A stretch of DNA of 34,434 nucleotides from positions 1 through 34,434 of the forward strand of contig JAHHUD010000011.1 of NCBI GenBank assembly GCA_020024185.1. The letters are read 5' to 3'. A program made the position numbers and the translations under genes. Below are positions 24,209-32,550 of this stretch, in pieces (within the stretch, counting starts at the first letter, position 1; every line of letters begins with the position of its first letter). This DNA is from Oscillospiraceae bacterium. Lineage in GTDB: Bacteria > Bacillota > Clostridia > Oscillospirales > Ruminococcaceae. The notes under the pieces were generated by a model. It did no database searches. It saw nothing but the letters and a program-made list of their open reading frames with translations, and was not told the origin of the DNA.

Positions 24209-25459
24209 TTATTTTGTCAATTTATATATAACATTAAGTTTTAAAAGCTTTAGAACATCTTTAATCTGTTCTTTTGTAACATTTTTGATTTTTTCTTTTG
24301 CAGTTTGTGGGCTGTCACATGTTCCGTGCATAGCTTCATTAAGATACCATGCTTCAAGTCCGTGCAAACCATCATATACAGCATCAATACTATTTAACAA
24401 AACAAGTTTTGTTTGTGCAATTTCTTCATCTGTTATTTCGCCATTTATAAGGCTGTTAAGTTCATATTGAACTGCATCTATAACTTTTTCGCAGTTTTCA
24501 TGTTCCACTCCAGAGTCTACTCTCATAGAACATGTAAAGCCGTTAAATGCTGCTGCACAATAATAGCAAAGGCTTTGTTTTTCTCTTACATTCTTAAAAA
24601 GTCTTGAATTTGCTGTCCCACCATAAATTGTACTTGCAACAAGTATTATATATCTTTCTTCTGGTGTAATTGGTCTTGTACATGTATAAAAAAGACAAAC
24701 TTTACCTTGAACTATATCCATTTGTTCGCTATAAGTTTCAAGCTCTGTAACCGGCATAACTTCTATTGGTAAAACAGACATTGTTTGTTCTTTTCTTTGT
24801 TCAAAAGCCTTTGTAAATTTCTGTTTTATTTCGTCATTTTCATCTGCTGTAACAAAAATTTCAACTATACTATTCTCCATAACTTCTTTATAGCAGTTAT
24901 ATAATTGTGTTGGTGTTAGACCATCTACTTCATCAATATAGCCAAGTCTTTCAACACCATTTTTGCTGTCTTTGAAGAATTTACGTTGTGCATTTTTAAT
25001 GCAATAACCTCTTTTATCGTTAATTTCGCCTTCTATTTCTTCTTTAAGTTTAAATTTTTCAACTTCAAGCCAATCAGAGATAAAACCACCTTTTTCTATG
25101 CAAGGCTTAAATATCACCCCAAGAATAACATCTGTCATCTCCTGTAATAAGCTTTTTTCATCTATGCAATACTCGTCTTTTATGCCTTGAATTGTAAAAC
25201 GCAAATATCTGTTTTGTCCAACAACTGCTGTTGACGCAGTAAAACTTGCTCCATACATTTCGCTCAATTTTTTAGAAAACAACCCCATATCAGGATAATC
25301 TTGATAACCTCTCTCCATCAATGTTGGCAAAACTGCATACATGGTTGCTTTTTCTTTTTCATTTGGAACAATAAAACTAATACTTATTCTGTTTCTCTTA
25401 AACTTATCTGATGGCAGAAAAGTAAGATGAACATTATTTTGTATATTTTCTCTTTTCAT
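24209..25459 (-). CDS. M16-family protein, inactive partner (YmfF-like)
   Basis: A 416-residue M16-fold protein. In the position where the HxxEH motif should appear the sequence reads YAVLPTLMERGYQDYP, so the zinc site is missing. The C-terminal half keeps the conserved REKQSLCYYCAAAF and DSGVEHEN blocks. It is the first gene of the M16 pair and probably supplies substrate-binding surface for the active partner, by analogy with paired M16B proteins. Start: ATG with GGAG just upstream. The AT-rich region 25460-25587 holds the likely promoter and the terminator of the preceding gene. Confidence 0.85.
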   Translation of the reverse strand: MKRENIQNNVHLTFLPSDKFKRNRISISFIVPNEKEKATMYAVLPTLMERGYQDYPDMGLFSKKLSEMYGASFTASTAVVGQNRYLRFTIQGIKDEYCIDEKSLLQEMTDVILGVIFKPCIEKGGFISDWLEVEKFKLKEEIEGEINDKRGYCIKNAQRKFFKDSKNGVERLGYIDEVDGLTPTQLYNCYKEVMENSIVEIFVTADENDEIKQKFTKAFEQRKEQTMSVLPIEVMPVTELETYSEQMDIVQGKVCLFYTCTRPITPEERYIILVASTIYGGTANSRLFKNVREKQSLCYYCAAAFNGFTCSMRVDSGVEHENCEKVIDAVQYELNSLINGEITDEEIAQTKLVLLNSIDAVYDGLHGLEAWYLNEAMHGTCDSPQTAKEKIKNVTKEQIKDVLKLLKLNVIYKLTK

Positions 25460-25559
25460 ATTTTCTCCATTATATTATTTGTATTATATATTTAATATAT
25501 TATTTTCTACTAACTTATTATTTTACCAAATAATTGTGTATAATTCTACATAAAAATAA

Positions 25560-25583
25560 AAAACCCATATAATTATGGGTTTT
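25560..25583 (-). terminator. Terminator after the aspartokinase-like gene
   Basis: A 10-bp stem (AAAACCCATA with TATGGGTTTT) and 4-nt loop followed by TTTATTTTTA on the minus strand, just after the stop. Confidence 0.8.
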
Positions 25584-25587
25584 AATT

Positions 25588-26496
25588 TTATATAAGATTT
25601 TTGTGTATAGCACGTACTGCTAAATCTGCATATTTTTTCTCTAAAACAACAGAAAATCTTACTTCAGTTGTAACAATCATCATAACACTTATATCACATT
25701 CATATAAAACTTCCAAAACTTTTGTTGCAATTCCTGGCTGCATACACAAGCTATCTCCGGTTACGGAAATTTTCGCAACACTTTCATTTACAATCAAATC
25801 TTTAAACTCAAGACAATTTTTTTTATCTTTTAATAAGTTTACAACAACTTGTTTATCATTTGATTTTACGCAAAAGCTTATATCTTGCTGATTATGGTTT
25901 GCCGCCGGAAGCATAATTGAGTCTACATATACATTTTTATCACTTAAAGTTTTAAAAATATTATAAGTAGCTCCTTTTTTATCCGGAATTTCAGTAAGTG
26001 TGATAATAACTATATCTGTATCTTTTGTAATACATTTAAAAGGTTTTATGCTGGTTCCCGCTACTTCTTTTATAATAGTTGGATTTTTATCATTTAAAGA
26101 TAAAATCTCCAGTCTTACACTATTTCTTTTAGCAAGATAAAGAGTAGATACTTCAATATCATCATATCCTGAAACTGCAAGTTCTATGGCTTCATCATAA
26201 TCTAATTCACCTATTTTTTCAGGATTATCATAAAGTGATAAATCAGCTGAATATATACCACCTTTTTCAAAATAAAACTGACATTTTTCTGCAAATAAAC
26301 TTCTTGCAGTTAATACTGCTTGTTCCATTGGATTTTCACAAAAGATAAATTTAATATTATCATGAGTAATATCACACTTATTTTTTAAATCAGATATAAC
26401 TTCAATTTTATATCCCAAATTTATATCTTTTTCACATTCCAAAACAATCTCATTTATATTAGAAAATTCTTTGAAATATTTAACTAAATATGCCAT
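25588..26496 (-). CDS. Aspartokinase-like protein lacking the kinase core (ACT-domain regulatory paralogue)
   Basis: A 302-residue protein whose second half matches the regulatory region of aspartate kinase. Residues about 95-145 align with the end of the kinase domain (IYSADLSLYDNPEKIGELDYDEAIELA), and two ACT domains follow at about 155-225 and 235-300. The N-terminal 90 residues lack the KFGG(T/S) substrate motif and the GRGGSD nucleotide loop, so phosphotransfer is not expected. It overlaps its upstream ACT-domain partner by one base (TAATG), implying coupled translation. It may act as a regulatory subunit like the beta chain of Bacillus aspartokinase II. That role is inference. Confidence 0.7.
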   Translation of the reverse strand: MAYLVKYFKEFSNINEIVLECEKDINLGYKIEVISDLKNKCDITHDNIKFIFCENPMEQAVLTARSLFAEKCQFYFEKGGIYSADLSLYDNPEKIGELDYDEAIELAVSGYDDIEVSTLYLAKRNSVRLEILSLNDKNPTIIKEVAGTSIKPFKCITKDTDIVIITLTEIPDKKGATYNIFKTLSDKNVYVDSIMLPAANHNQQDISFCVKSNDKQVVVNLLKDKKNCLEFKDLIVNESVAKISVTGDSLCMQPGIATKVLEVLYECDISVMMIVTTEVRFSVVLEKKYADLAVRAIHKNLI

Positions 26497-26927
26497 TATT
26501 TTATAATTTCCTTTGCCGAAATAACAAAGCTTTGAGAGTTTATATCTCTCAAAAGCACCTCTATATCATCAGTCATATCGCTAACACGCAAATCAAGAGA
26601 AACACTTGCAGCTCCATCTGAAGGTGCTGACTGAGTTATTGTTACAATAGAAATATGATAACTTGAAATAAGTTTTAATAAAGATTGCAATGCACCCAAA
26701 ACATCTTTAAGAACAACTGTTATAGTAATAACAGTTTTTTGAGTTTCGTTTGATTCAAATACTTTATCTTTATATTTATAAAGTGCACTTCTTGATATAC
26801 CAACTGCTTTTGCTGCAGCAGAAAGCCCCTTTACTTCTCCTGACGCCAACAATTGCTTTGCCTCTATTGTTTTAAGAAAAACTTCTGGCAGAACATCACT
26901 ATCTACAATTAAAAATTTTTTTGCCAT
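26496..26927 (-). CDS. UPF0735 ACT-domain protein (PheB-like)
   Basis: A 143-residue protein with an N-terminal helix-turn-helix-like segment (GLSAAAKAVGISRSALYKYKD, about 35-55) and a C-terminal ACT domain (about 68-140, VITITVVLKDVLGALQSLLK). The family is annotated PheB/UPF0735 and was once called chorismate mutase-like. Its neighbours in other Firmicutes are usually homoserine dehydrogenase or Obg, and here an aspartokinase-like gene follows. Role probably regulatory in amino acid metabolism. The last base of the stop overlaps the next gene's ATG. Confidence 0.85.
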   Translation of the reverse strand: MAKKFLIVDSDVLPEVFLKTIEAKQLLASGEVKGLSAAAKAVGISRSALYKYKDKVFESNETQKTVITITVVLKDVLGALQSLLKLISSYHISIVTITQSAPSDGAASVSLDLRVSDMTDDIEVLLRDINSQSFVISAKEIIK

Positions 26928-27111
26928 TATGTAATATCTCCTTTTGTTTTATGGATATTGCACAAATTTTATAAACAGTTTTAAATATGTTTATAGCTTT
27001 ATTTTAATATATAATATATTAAATTTAAAACTATTTCAATATAAAATTTTATATTTTATCATCATTTTTTGTTTAATTAATATTATGTCCATATTTACGA
27101 TAAATATGAGC
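26928..27111. other. AT-rich intergenic region upstream of the ACT-domain gene
   Basis: About 180 bases of very AT-rich sequence between the ACT-domain gene and the PBP terminator. It must hold the promoter for the pair of ACT genes, but several overlapping TATAAT-like strings make the choice ambiguous. I see no RNA gene or strong secondary structure. Confidence 0.4.
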
Positions 27112-27147
27112 AAAAAACAGACTGTACTCAACTTTTGTACAGTCTGT
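27112..27147 (-). terminator. Terminator after the penicillin-binding protein gene
   Basis: A perfect 11-bp stem (ACAGACTGTAC with GTACAGTCTGT), 9-nt loop and TTTTTT tail on the minus strand, 11 nt after the stop. Confidence 0.9.
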
Positions 27148-27157
27148 CTTATATTTA

Positions 27158-29257
27158 TTAGTGAATTACGCATACGCCAGGCATATTATCTTCTGTATAA
27201 TATCCCTGTCTTTTAGATGGACAACTTTCATTTGCAAGGTCACCAGAGTCATCACAATATTCTCTTACAACAACATTTTTTGATACTGGAAAACTCTTTG
27301 CTGGCAATTTAGCCTGTGCTTTATCCATAACATTACGCCATGCAAACGTTGGTGGGTGTGTATTGTAATTAACCGCAAGTGGTATTTGGTCATCATAACC
27401 CCACCAAGTAGCAGTACAGTAATATGGTGTGAGACCTATAAACCAGTGGTCCTTATCATCAGATGTTGTACCTGTTTTACCAACTGAGTCAAGACGTTTT
27501 GGTCCTTTGCCTCTAGCTGTACCACCTTCACCATGAACAACTTGATAAAGCATTCTGTTCATGATATACGCAGTTTCTTCTGAAATAGCCTGAACTGTTG
27601 TAACATTTGTTTCCAGTATAATATTTCCTTCTGCGTCTTCAACAGTTGTATAGCAGTGTGGTGTTGTATATTTGCCTGCATTGCCAAATATTGCATAAGC
27701 ACCTGCCATTTCAAGTGGAGAAATACCTATTGTTACAGAACCAAGTGACATTGGAGCAACACTTTCATCAGAAGGTTCAAGACCTGTAACGTGAAGTGTG
27801 TCTTTAACAAAATAATAAGAGTTAGAAACACCAAGCATTTCCAAAGTTTTAACAGCAATTGTGTTAAGCGATCTTGCAACAGCATTTACAACTGGAATAT
27901 TAGTTTCTAAATATCTACCATTGTAGTTTTTTGGCCAAGGTCTTTCTTGCCCTGTCTTATCATCTTTTTCCATTCTAACATAATTATCTTCAATACCTGT
28001 AGAATAGTTTATGATACCATAATCAACAGCAAGAGCATAAGCTCCAATAGGTTTCATTGTTGAACCAACCGGACGGCGTGAGTCTACTGCACGGTTAAGA
28101 CTTCTATCCCCTGTTTTATCCCAAAGACCACCAACAACACCAACAATTTTTCCTTCATAGTCCACAGAAATCATCGCAGCTTGTGGTATTATTGTTTTTT
28201 CTTCACCAGTTTTTTTATCAACAACTTTTGCTTCCTTTATATATTTATTACCAAAAGGACCTTTTTCATCTTGGAATTCTTCTTCCATAGCACTTTGTAC
28301 TACTGGATTTACTGTTGTATATATTCTAAGCCCTTGGTTGTAAATCATATCAGTAGCTTCACCTTTTGTGATATTAAGCTTTTCCTGTAAATCTTTTACA
28401 ACTTGGTCTATAACCATATCTGTAAAATAGCTTGTAACTTCACTTGTTGCAACAGTCTCGTGGTCTGTTGCAATTACAAGTTCTTCTGCAATTGCCTGGT
28501 CATATTCTTCTTGTGAAATTTTGCCTTGTTCAAGCATAAAATAAAGAATATCATTTCTTCTTTCAACATTATTTTCTGGATTTTTAACCGGACTATAATA
28601 TGTTGGCGCTTTTGTAACAGCAGCAATTGATGCTGCCTGTGCAAGTGTAACTTCACTTATATCTTTGTCAAAATATGTGTTTGCGCCTGCCTGAACACCA
28701 CCAAGCTGACCAGAAAGACGAAGTGTATTAAGATATGCTTCAAGAATTATTTCTTTACTATATGCTTTTTCCAAAGTATAAGCCCTATAAATCTCTCTAA
28801 CTTTTCTTAAAGCACCATCAATACCAGAACTTGCGTCATCATCTACAAGGTTTTTAACCAACTGCTGTGTGATTGTTGAAGCACCCTGTTTTGATGAAAA
28901 CAGCTTAATTGGTGTGTACTCGTTTATCATAGCAGCGATTGTTCTTTTTAAGTTTACACCTCTATGTTCATAAAAGTCTTTATCCTCAACTGCAATAAAC
29001 GCATCGATAACATAAGGTGAAATATCATCTAAATCAACCCAAATTCTGTTTTCTGTATTATTTCTCAATCGTTCATATTCTATATATTTGCCAGGTTGTT
29101 CTGGGTCTTCATAATAAAGAATAGTTGTGTATGCAAGTTTTACATCATTCAAGTTAAGTTTTTCACCATCGTTGGCAGTAACTTTTACAAGATATAATGA
29201 CATCATAACTGCTAAAACTGATGCCACCATAACACCAATACAACATAACATACCCAC
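27158..29257 (-). CDS. Class A penicillin-binding protein (bifunctional transglycosylase/transpeptidase)
   Basis: Peptidoglycan synthase anchored in the cytoplasmic membrane. The membrane segment is at residues 3-25. The glycosyltransferase domain (about 80-260) has catalytic E91 in EDKDFYEHRG and the GASTITQQLVKNL motif. The transpeptidase domain has SxxK as S399-K402 (GSTMKP), then SLN (ARSLNTIAVK) and KTGTT near the C-terminus. The listed start is a GTG that has no ribosome-binding site and gives a membrane segment with no cytoplasmic tail. The frame stays open upstream to 29383 without a start codon, while a perfect Shine-Dalgarno and ATG at 29382-29384 are one base out of frame. See the separate entry. 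Confidence 0.9.
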   Translation of the reverse strand: MGMLCCIGVMVASVLAVMMSLYLVKVTANDGEKLNLNDVKLAYTTILYYEDPEQPGKYIEYERLRNNTENRIWVDLDDISPYVIDAFIAVEDKDFYEHRGVNLKRTIAAMINEYTPIKLFSSKQGASTITQQLVKNLVDDDASSGIDGALRKVREIYRAYTLEKAYSKEIILEAYLNTLRLSGQLGGVQAGANTYFDKDISEVTLAQAASIAAVTKAPTYYSPVKNPENNVERRNDILYFMLEQGKISQEEYDQAIAEELVIATDHETVATSEVTSYFTDMVIDQVVKDLQEKLNITKGEATDMIYNQGLRIYTTVNPVVQSAMEEEFQDEKGPFGNKYIKEAKVVDKKTGEEKTIIPQAAMISVDYEGKIVGVVGGLWDKTGDRSLNRAVDSRRPVGSTMKPIGAYALAVDYGIINYSTGIEDNYVRMEKDDKTGQERPWPKNYNGRYLETNIPVVNAVARSLNTIAVKTLEMLGVSNSYYFVKDTLHVTGLEPSDESVAPMSLGSVTIGISPLEMAGAYAIFGNAGKYTTPHCYTTVEDAEGNIILETNVTTVQAISEETAYIMNRMLYQVVHGEGGTARGKGPKRLDSVGKTGTTSDDKDHWFIGLTPYYCTATWWGYDDQIPLAVNYNTHPPTFAWRNVMDKAQAKLPAKSFPVSKNVVVREYCDDSGDLANESCPSKRQGYYTEDNMPGVCVIH

Positions 29258-29392
29258 CCAGTAAAAAAATGTTTTTATTGGACTTCTTTTTATTTTTTTT
29301 CTTGGATTGTCTGATTGTGTTGATTTTTTGCCTGATGTTTTATTTGCATCAGATTTGCTTTTATCATATTTTTTGATAAGACATTACCTCCT
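29258..29392 (-). other. Displaced start and basic N-terminal tail of the PBP gene (one-base frameshift at A6)
   Basis: On the minus strand AGGAGGT (29386-29392) precedes ATG at 29382-29384, whose frame stops after six codons (MSYQKI). The PBP frame is open from 29383 through the Lys/Arg-rich sequence DKSKSDANKTSGKKSTQSDN and beyond to the membrane segment. Removing one A from the run of six at 29369-29374 joins them as MSYQKYDKSK..., a typical PBP cytoplasmic tail. So this is a frameshift, sequencing error or recoding site. Confidence 0.75.
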
Positions 29393-29480
29393 ATTTGCAT
29401 ACATAGATAAATATGTATTAAATAAATTGTATTATTTTCGCAAAATCAGCAAAACTATAACCATAAAGTGAGGTTATATT

Positions 29481-29780
29481 ATGAAAAAACTGATTATTGC
29501 ACTTTCTACAATATTTTGTGCTATTTTAATTATAGTAAGCATTTACACTTTGCCACCAAAAGAAAAAACCAATAATATTTCCGCAGACAGTTGTAATTAT
29601 ATCATATCAGATTATGGTGGAAAAGTTGCTGTTTTTGAGGAAAACAATCAATCTCCTGTTGTCGTATATGAAATATACACCCACCTTCTTCCTGAAAACG
29701 ACATTGAACTTTTAAGAAAAGGTATAAAAGTTTCTTCTCTTTCACAACTTCAAAGCCGGCTTGAAGATTTCGGTCTTTAA
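29481..29780 (+). CDS. BofC C-terminal-domain-like membrane-anchored protein
   Basis: A 99-residue protein with one N-terminal signal or anchor segment (about 4-24) and no lipobox. The rest matches the pattern of the BofC C-terminal domain: YIISDYGGKVAVFEE, then HLLPENDIELLRKGIKV and a final LQSRLEDFGL. BofC in Bacillus is a forespore protein controlling SpoIVB and so sigma-K activation, but this short form lacks the BofC N-terminal domain and such stand-alone copies are of unknown function. The ATG is preceded by GAGG. It stands alone, divergent from the PBP gene. Confidence 0.6.
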   Translation: MKKLIIALSTIFCAILIIVSIYTLPPKEKTNNISADSCNYIISDYGGKVAVFEENNQSPVVVYEIYTHLLPENDIELLRKGIKVSSLSQLQSRLEDFGL

Positions 29781-30001
29781 TTTTATTTTTAATATAGCTC
29801 TAGCAAAGATGTTCTTTGTAATTATACTTTTTTTAGCTTAAAAATTCAACACTTAAAATGTGACAATTTGTGTACAAGCTATATTAAACCAATATATTAT
29901 AAATATTATCACACATTTTATTATATTTTATTTTGTTGATTATTTTACTTGTTTATGCTATACTTAGCGAAAGATTTCTAGTTAACAAGGAGTGTTAAAT
30001 T
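29781..30001. other. Intergenic region with interleaved inverted repeats
   Basis: AATATAGCT (29791-29799) is complementary to AGCTATATT (29877-29885), and TAAAATGTG (29854-29862) to CACATTTTA (29912-29920), so the two pairings interleave. A short hairpin CAAAGA/TCTTTG at 29803-29817, followed by a T run, may terminate the preceding gene. The downstream promoter for the FkbH gene is at 29936-29964. Confidence 0.4.
29936..29964 (+). promoter_or_regulatory. Promoter of the FkbH-ACP operon
   Basis: The -35 is TTGATT (29936-29941), the spacer is 17 bp, and the -10 is TATACT (29959-29964), preceded by TGC as an extended element. It lies about 38 nt upstream of the start codon. Confidence 0.65.
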
Positions 30002-31780
30002 TTGTCAATTTTAGATTATCCTTTTGATTCAAGTGAAATTCTTCAAAAGAAAAAAAAGCTAAAAAAAGAACTTTTACTAAGCAAAAATCTTATTGAAAAA
30101 AAAGTGGCTATTCTCAGTGGCTCTACTATTGGAGAAATTAAAAATATATTAGAATTATTTTTGCTTAATTATGGAATTAAGCCTATTTTTTATCAAGGCC
30201 AATACGCAAGATATTATGAAGATATTATGTTTGATGACGGTTCTTTAAAAGAGTTTAACCCAGACTATATATATATTCATACAACAAGTAAAAACCTTGA
30301 AAATCTGCCTGTTCCAACAGATTCTTCACAAGATGTTGAAGTTAAGCTTTCAAAAGAATTTTCAAAATTTAAAGCTTGCTATCAAAAAGCTCTAAACTTT
30401 GGTTCAATTGTTATTGCAAATAACTTTGAAAAACCTTTCTATCGTATGTTTGGTAATAAAGATGCAGTTGTTGCCCAAGGTGTTGTAAACTACACTACAA
30501 GACTAAACCTTATGCTTGCAGATTTTGCCAACAGTACAGAAAACTTTTATATCAATGATATTGATTATCTTTCAACACTTGCCGGTCTTGATAATTGGTT
30601 TAATCTTGAAAGCTGGTATCTTTATAAATATGCAGTTTCGGTGGACAAAATCCCTGAGCTTACATTCAGCATAGCAAATATCATAAAATCAACTTTAGGT
30701 AAAAACAAAAAAAGTGTTATTTGTGACCTTGATAATACACTTTGGGGTGGCGTTATAGGTGATGACGGCGTTGAAGGTATCACTATCGGAAATGAACAAC
30801 CTGCCGGTATGTCCTATACTGAGTTTCAATCTTATCTCAAAAAGTTAACAGGCCTTGGCATTATTCTTAATGTTTGTTCTAAAAATGAAGATGAAATCGC
30901 AAAACAAGGTTTCTCTCAAAGAAAAGATGCTCCCCTTAATGTTGAAGACTTTATTTGCTTTAAAGCAAACTGGGAGCCAAAACATATTAACATTTCTAAT
31001 ATTGCAAAAGAAATTAATATTGGTGAAGACAGTTTTGTTTTTATAGATGACAATCCTGTTGAAAGAGATATTGTAAGAAAATCTCTTTCTGTTTGTGTTC
31101 CTGAAGTTAGCTGTCCTGAAGAATATATAAAATCTATTGACCGTGCAGGTTTCTTTGAAATTACAACCTTTACAAGCGATGATGCGAAACGCAACGAAAT
31201 GTATAAACAAAACGCAATGCGTGCGCAGGAACAAGCTTCTTTCGGTGATTACACAGACTATCTTTTAAGCCTTAATATGACTGGTGAAGTTGGTGCTTTT
31301 TCATCTGCTCACTGTGAAAGAATAACACAGCTTATAAATAAAACAAATCAATTTAACTTTACAACAAGAAGATACACTCAAAGTGAAGTTGAAGAAATTA
31401 TTGCAAACCCAGATAATTATATTTCTGCTTATGCAAAACTTGTTGATAAGTTTGGTGATAACGGCATAACAACTTGTTTTATCGCTTCTGTTGAAGATAA
31501 AACTGCTACTATTGACTTATGGGTAATGAGTTGTCGTGTATTTAAACGTCATTTTGAATTTGCCTTGTTTGATTATGTTATCAGTCAATGTATAAAACGT
31601 GGTATAACAACAATCAATGCAAGTTATTTGCCAACTGCTAAAAATGCTATAATTAAAGATTTTTATGAAAGTATTGGCTTTACTCTTGTAAGTGAAACTG
31701 AAACAGAGAAAAAGTACACTTACACAATCCCTATGGATTATAAAAATAAAAACGAAGTTATAAAAATGGAAGAGGTATAA
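30002..31780 (+). CDS. FkbH-like protein (HAD-IIIC phosphatase with C-terminal GNAT-like domain)
   Basis: A 592-residue protein. The N-terminal part (about 1-235) resembles the SGNH-like region of long FkbH proteins. The HAD domain has VICDLDNTLWGGVIGDDG with D242 and D244, then NVCSKNEDE and FIDDNPVERD, and the C-terminal part contains the characteristic RITQLINKTNQFNFTTRRY block and a GNAT-like fold. Studied FkbH proteins load a glyceryl unit from 1,3-bisphosphoglycerate onto an acyl carrier protein. An ACP gene follows 5 nt downstream, supporting that role. The start is TTG with AAGGAG upstream. Confidence 0.86.
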   Translation: MSILDYPFDSSEILQKKKKLKKELLLSKNLIEKKVAILSGSTIGEIKNILELFLLNYGIKPIFYQGQYARYYEDIMFDDGSLKEFNPDYIYIHTTSKNLENLPVPTDSSQDVEVKLSKEFSKFKACYQKALNFGSIVIANNFEKPFYRMFGNKDAVVAQGVVNYTTRLNLMLADFANSTENFYINDIDYLSTLAGLDNWFNLESWYLYKYAVSVDKIPELTFSIANIIKSTLGKNKKSVICDLDNTLWGGVIGDDGVEGITIGNEQPAGMSYTEFQSYLKKLTGLGIILNVCSKNEDEIAKQGFSQRKDAPLNVEDFICFKANWEPKHINISNIAKEINIGEDSFVFIDDNPVERDIVRKSLSVCVPEVSCPEEYIKSIDRAGFFEITTFTSDDAKRNEMYKQNAMRAQEQASFGDYTDYLLSLNMTGEVGAFSSAHCERITQLINKTNQFNFTTRRYTQSEVEEIIANPDNYISAYAKLVDKFGDNGITTCFIASVEDKTATIDLWVMSCRVFKRHFEFALFDYVISQCIKRGITTINASYLPTAKNAIIKDFYESIGFTLVSETETEKKYTYTIPMDYKNKNEVIKMEEV

Positions 31781-31785
31781 GTATT

Positions 31786-32028
31786 ATGACTAGAGATGCT
31801 ATTTACGAAGAATTGACAGAAATTTTCAGAGATATTTTTGATGACGAAGAAATTGTTCTTTCTGATGAAACAACAGCTGATGACATCGAAGATTGGGACA
31901 GCCTTGAACAAATCAACCTCTTGGTTGCTATTGAAAAGAAATTCAACATCAAATTTAAACTTGATGAAGTAAGCCACCTTGCTAATGTTGGTGATATGGT
32001 TGACCTTGTTGCAAAACTTGTTGGTTAA
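31786..32028 (+). CDS. Acyl carrier protein
   Basis: An 80-residue free-standing carrier protein. The phosphopantetheine site is S39 in the motif DWDSLEQINLLVAIEKKF, with an acidic helix I and a hydrophobic helix III. It lacks the usual fatty-acid ACP sequence around the serine (DSL with valine or leucine variants of AcpP are close, but flanks differ). Placement directly after the FkbH gene suggests it carries the unit made by FkbH rather than general fatty acids. It has a terminator 8 nt after the stop. Confidence 0.9.
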   Translation: MTRDAIYEELTEIFRDIFDDEEIVLSDETTADDIEDWDSLEQINLLVAIEKKFNIKFKLDEVSHLANVGDMVDLVAKLVG

Positions 32029-32035
32029 AATTTTT

Positions 32036-32063
32036 TAGTCCGGTAGTAATACCGGGCTATTTT
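32036..32063 (+). terminator. Terminator after the ACP gene
   Basis: A 9-bp stem with one G-U pair (AGTCCGGTA with TACCGGGCT) and tetraloop, followed by ATTTTTTT. It separates the FkbH-ACP pair from the next three genes. Confidence 0.8.
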
Positions 32064-32072
32064 TTTGCTCTA

Positions 32073-32102
32073 TTGCAAGTTATACCTTATTTATGATAAT
32101 AT
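32073..32102 (+). promoter_or_regulatory. Possible promoter for the MaoC-SDR-GNAT genes
   Basis: TTGCAA (32073-32078), an 18-bp spacer and TAATAT (32097-32102), about 30 nt upstream of the MaoC start. The elements are only moderately good. Confidence 0.45.
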
Positions 32103-32133
32103 TATACTAAATTTACTAATATAAGAGGTTATT

Positions 32134-32550
32134 ATGAACAGCTATAAATTAAATGATATTTCTGTTGGTTTAACTGAAAGTTTTACAGTTTCTATAACAG
32201 AAGATATGATGGATAAATTTATTGATATTACCGGTGATATAAGCCCAATTCATGTTAGCAGTGAGTATGCACAAGCTCATGGATTTAAAACCAGAGTTTG
32301 TCACGGAATGCTTTTTGGCAGTATGTTTTCTACTCTTGCCGGTGTATATCTTCCAGGTGAACATTGTCTTTTGCACAGTGTTGAAACAAAATTTTCAAAC
32401 CCTGTTTTCCCAGGCGACACATTGACTATAACAGGCAAAGTAAGTGAAATAAACGATACTTTTAAAACAATCACTATTAAAGGTCATATAACAAATCAAG
32501 ACGGAAAAAAAGTATGTAAAGCAACAATACAAGCAGGAGTACGTGAATAA
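32134..32550 (+). CDS. MaoC-like (R)-specific hydratase
   Basis: A 138-residue single hot-dog-fold hydratase acting on acyl-CoA or acyl-ACP thioesters. The catalytic pair is D35 and H40 in TGDISPIH, followed by the motif RVCHGMLFGSMFSTL and a PGD turn (NPVFPGDTLTITGKV). It fits PhaJ/MaoC-type enzymes and stands with an SDR gene whose start codon overlaps the last base of this gene. In this context it probably adds or removes water on an ACP-bound intermediate, but no substrate is known. Confidence 0.87.
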   Translation: MNSYKLNDISVGLTESFTVSITEDMMDKFIDITGDISPIHVSSEYAQAHGFKTRVCHGMLFGSMFSTLAGVYLPGEHCLLHSVETKFSNPVFPGDTLTITGKVSEINDTFKTITIKGHITNQDGKKVCKATIQAGVRE

